In this document: one piece after another, positions 6,900 through 7,593 of the stretch | Numbering within the stretch: position 1 is the first letter of the stretch | Layout: each line of letters opens with the position of its first letter | Source: CAYSLU01 sp964431965 | GTDB taxonomy: Bacteria > Verrucomicrobiota > Kiritimatiellia > CAIKKV01 > CAYSLU01 | NCBI GenBank assembly: GCA_964431965.1 | Contig: CAYSLU010000147.1 | Coordinates: 1-7,593, forward strand | DNA: 7,593 nt | Direction: 5' to 3' | Translations under genes and position numbers: made by a program | Notes under the pieces: model-generated | Databases searched by the model: none | Told to the model about the DNA's origin: nothing | Seen by the model: the letters and a program-made list of their open reading frames with translations, nothing else

Positions 6900-7307
6900 G
6901 TGAACACCATTTTCGATCACGAGAAGCTGAACGTCTACCAGGAGGCGATTCGATTCGTCGCCTGGGCGGACGAGCTTCTGGAGACACTTCCGCGGAGTTT
7001 GGCTGTGCATGGCCAACTCGACAGGGCATCGACGTCGATCGCTCTCAACATCGCTGAGGGCAACGGAAAGTATACCGCTCCGGACCGGTGCCGATTCTTG
7101 GACATCGCCCGCGGTTCGGCGCTGGAGTGTGCCGCGTGTCTGGATGTGCTCGTGGCGAAGAAGAGACTCACTCAGGCCAGTCAAGGCAAGGAGATGCTGA
7201 TTCGGATCGTCTCGATGCTGGTCGGCCTGATCCGCAGCACATCGGCAGACCGAGTACATGAAGACGGCCCAGTCTACGAAACGGGGCGTGGAGAGCCGCA
7301 AGAGTAG
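6900..7307 (+). CDS. Four-helix-bundle protein, 23S rRNA intervening-sequence (S23/IVP) family
   Basis: The protein has 135 residues, slightly longer than the usual 110-130 of the family. Seen: FDHEKLNVYQEA (5-16) opening helix 1, RASTSIALNIAEGNGK (42-57), which is the family hallmark (RAs-SI-NIAEG), RFLDIARGSALECAA (65-79), and a fourth amphipathic helix to about 113. The last 20 residues are charged and probably disordered. The family was first described as ORFs inside intervening sequences of 23S rRNA genes, but most members, like this one, stand alone; the accessory protein Avd of diversity-generating retroelements has the same fold. The biochemical role of free-standing members is not established; nucleic-acid binding as an oligomer is a reasonable inference. 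The GTG start is chosen because no other start lies near and the N-terminus matches the family. GC is lower here (about 57-63% in sampled lines) than in the upstream genes, which fits acquisition. The stop codon lies inside the downstream hexamer array. Confidence 0.88.
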   Translation: MNTIFDHEKLNVYQEAIRFVAWADELLETLPRSLAVHGQLDRASTSIALNIAEGNGKYTAPDRCRFLDIARGSALECAACLDVLVAKKRLTQASQGKEMLIRIVSMLVGLIRSTSADRVHEDGPVYETGRGEPQE

Positions 7308-7331
7308 GAGTACGAGTAAGATTACGCATAC
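7302..7331 (+). repeat. Downstream degenerate hexamer array, inverted relative to the upstream one
   Basis: Read from 7302 in steps of six, the first three units are GAGTAG, GAGTAC, GAGTAA, followed by GATTAC (7320) and GCATAC (7326). All five have G at position 1 and TA at positions 4-5; four have GA at 1-2. The reverse complement gives units such as CTACTC, GTACTC, TTACTC and GTAATC, the same NTNNTC pattern as the upstream array. The first unit contains the TAG stop of the four-helix-bundle gene, so gene and array are physically fused. Confidence 0.65.
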
Positions 7332-7460
7332 GGACAGTTCGGTCCACCATCCATTCATCGCGGCCCGAAATGAAGCTTGTCCGCCCAACCAGGAACGGCG
7401 ATAGATCAACGCTATGAAGGCGGCATGAATGTGTTCGCGATCATCCAAGGAGTAACCGCA
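7332..7460. other. Intergenic region before the secreted-protein gene
   Basis: This stretch has about 52% GC in its first 50 or so bases, clearly lower than the carbohydrate genes. It contains a small GGAC/GTCC stem (7332-7345) and a tiny frame at 7414 of four codons. A weak promoter-like pair (TTGTCC at 7378, GATAGA at 7400) is too poor to annotate. Nothing else was recognised. Confidence 0.4.
7447..7452 (+). promoter_or_regulatory. Ribosome binding site AAGGAG of the last gene
   Basis: A textbook AAGGAG sits eight bases before the ATG at 7461. An in-frame ATG at 7425 with a weaker GAAGG upstream (7416-7420) would add twelve residues ahead of the signal peptide, so 7461 is preferred. Confidence 0.8.
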
Positions 7461-7593
7461 ATGCGCGTATCCACAAAGTTGCTGAGTCTTGCGTTCGGAG
7501 TCGGCTTGGCCGCAACGCTTGAAGCCAAAGCCCAAGTAGACGGCCAGACGCACCGCCTCTGCGACGGCATCACGATGTACGTGCTCAACCCCG
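7461..7593 (+). CDS. Secreted protein, N-terminal fragment (3'-truncated by window end)
   Basis: The first 44 codons are visible. The N-terminus MRVSTK is a short basic n-region, followed by a hydrophobic stretch (LLSLAFGVGLAATL, 7-20) and a likely signal peptidase I site after AKA (22-24), giving a mature protein that begins QVDGQTHRLCDGITMYVLNP. The export signal is of the Sec type; there is no lipobox Cys at the cut and no twin-arginine. The mature part is too short to assign a family. One Cys is seen at residue 34. It has its own good ribosome binding site and is separated from the four-helix-bundle gene by 153 bases, so it is probably a separate transcription unit. Confidence 0.75.
   Translation, partial: MRVSTKLLSLAFGVGLAATLEAKAQVDGQTHRLCDGITMYVLNP

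Noticed and set aside
6821..7331. CRISPR array as explanation for the short repeats near the four-helix-bundle gene
   Set aside because: Units are contiguous degenerate hexamers without spacers and of far too short a period.
7378..7406. TTGTCC ... GATAGA promoter-like pair before the last gene
   Set aside because: Both elements match the consensus poorly and nothing else supports a start site there.

Overview
The window is GC-rich (about 68% in hand-counted lines of the left and central part) and reads as a stretch of a polysaccharide-degradation locus. The organism is probably a planctomycete or another member of the PVC superphylum, or a similar particulate-carbohydrate degrader. This is inferred from gene content: a heparinase II/III-type lyase, a Tat-exported type I sulfatase, an alpha/alpha-barrel sugar hydrolase-like protein, a large beta-propeller and a four-helix-bundle (23S rRNA intervening-sequence type) protein. 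No ribosomal or taxonomic marker gene is present. A run of exactly 100 Ns (1503-1602) is a conventional scaffold gap, so this is a draft, probably metagenomic, assembly.

Layout: 1-1488 (+) is the 3' part of a heparinase II/III-like protein. After the gap, 1611-3182 (+) is a 523-residue or longer protein with a GH127/DUF1680-like organisation. The first gene's stop overlaps an ATG (ATGA at 1485), so the two may be translationally coupled, but the gap hides the junction. A short convergent spacer (3183-3323) precedes a Tat-signal sulfatase on the minus strand (3324-4745). A 206-bp divergent intergenic region (4746-4951) holds a 17-bp imperfect palindrome. Then comes a 611-residue beta-propeller protein (4952-6787, +), followed by a hairpin that could terminate it.

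From about 6790 onward the character changes. GC falls to roughly 50-63% in sampled lines. A 135-residue four-helix-bundle protein with a GTG start (6900-7307) is bracketed by two short arrays of degenerate hexamers that are related to each other in inverted orientation (about 6821-6856 and 7302-7331). The window ends in the first 44 codons of a secreted protein (7461-7593) with a good ribosome binding site and a signal peptide.

Reading the genes together: the lyase-like enzyme, the sulfatase and the hydrolase-like protein fit breakdown of a sulfated, uronate-containing polysaccharide. The propeller could be an accessory sugar-binding protein, a sensor or an enzyme, but nothing in the sequence fixes its function. 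The four-helix-bundle gene with its flanking arrays looks like an independent insertion, and it is the part of the window least explained by known annotation.
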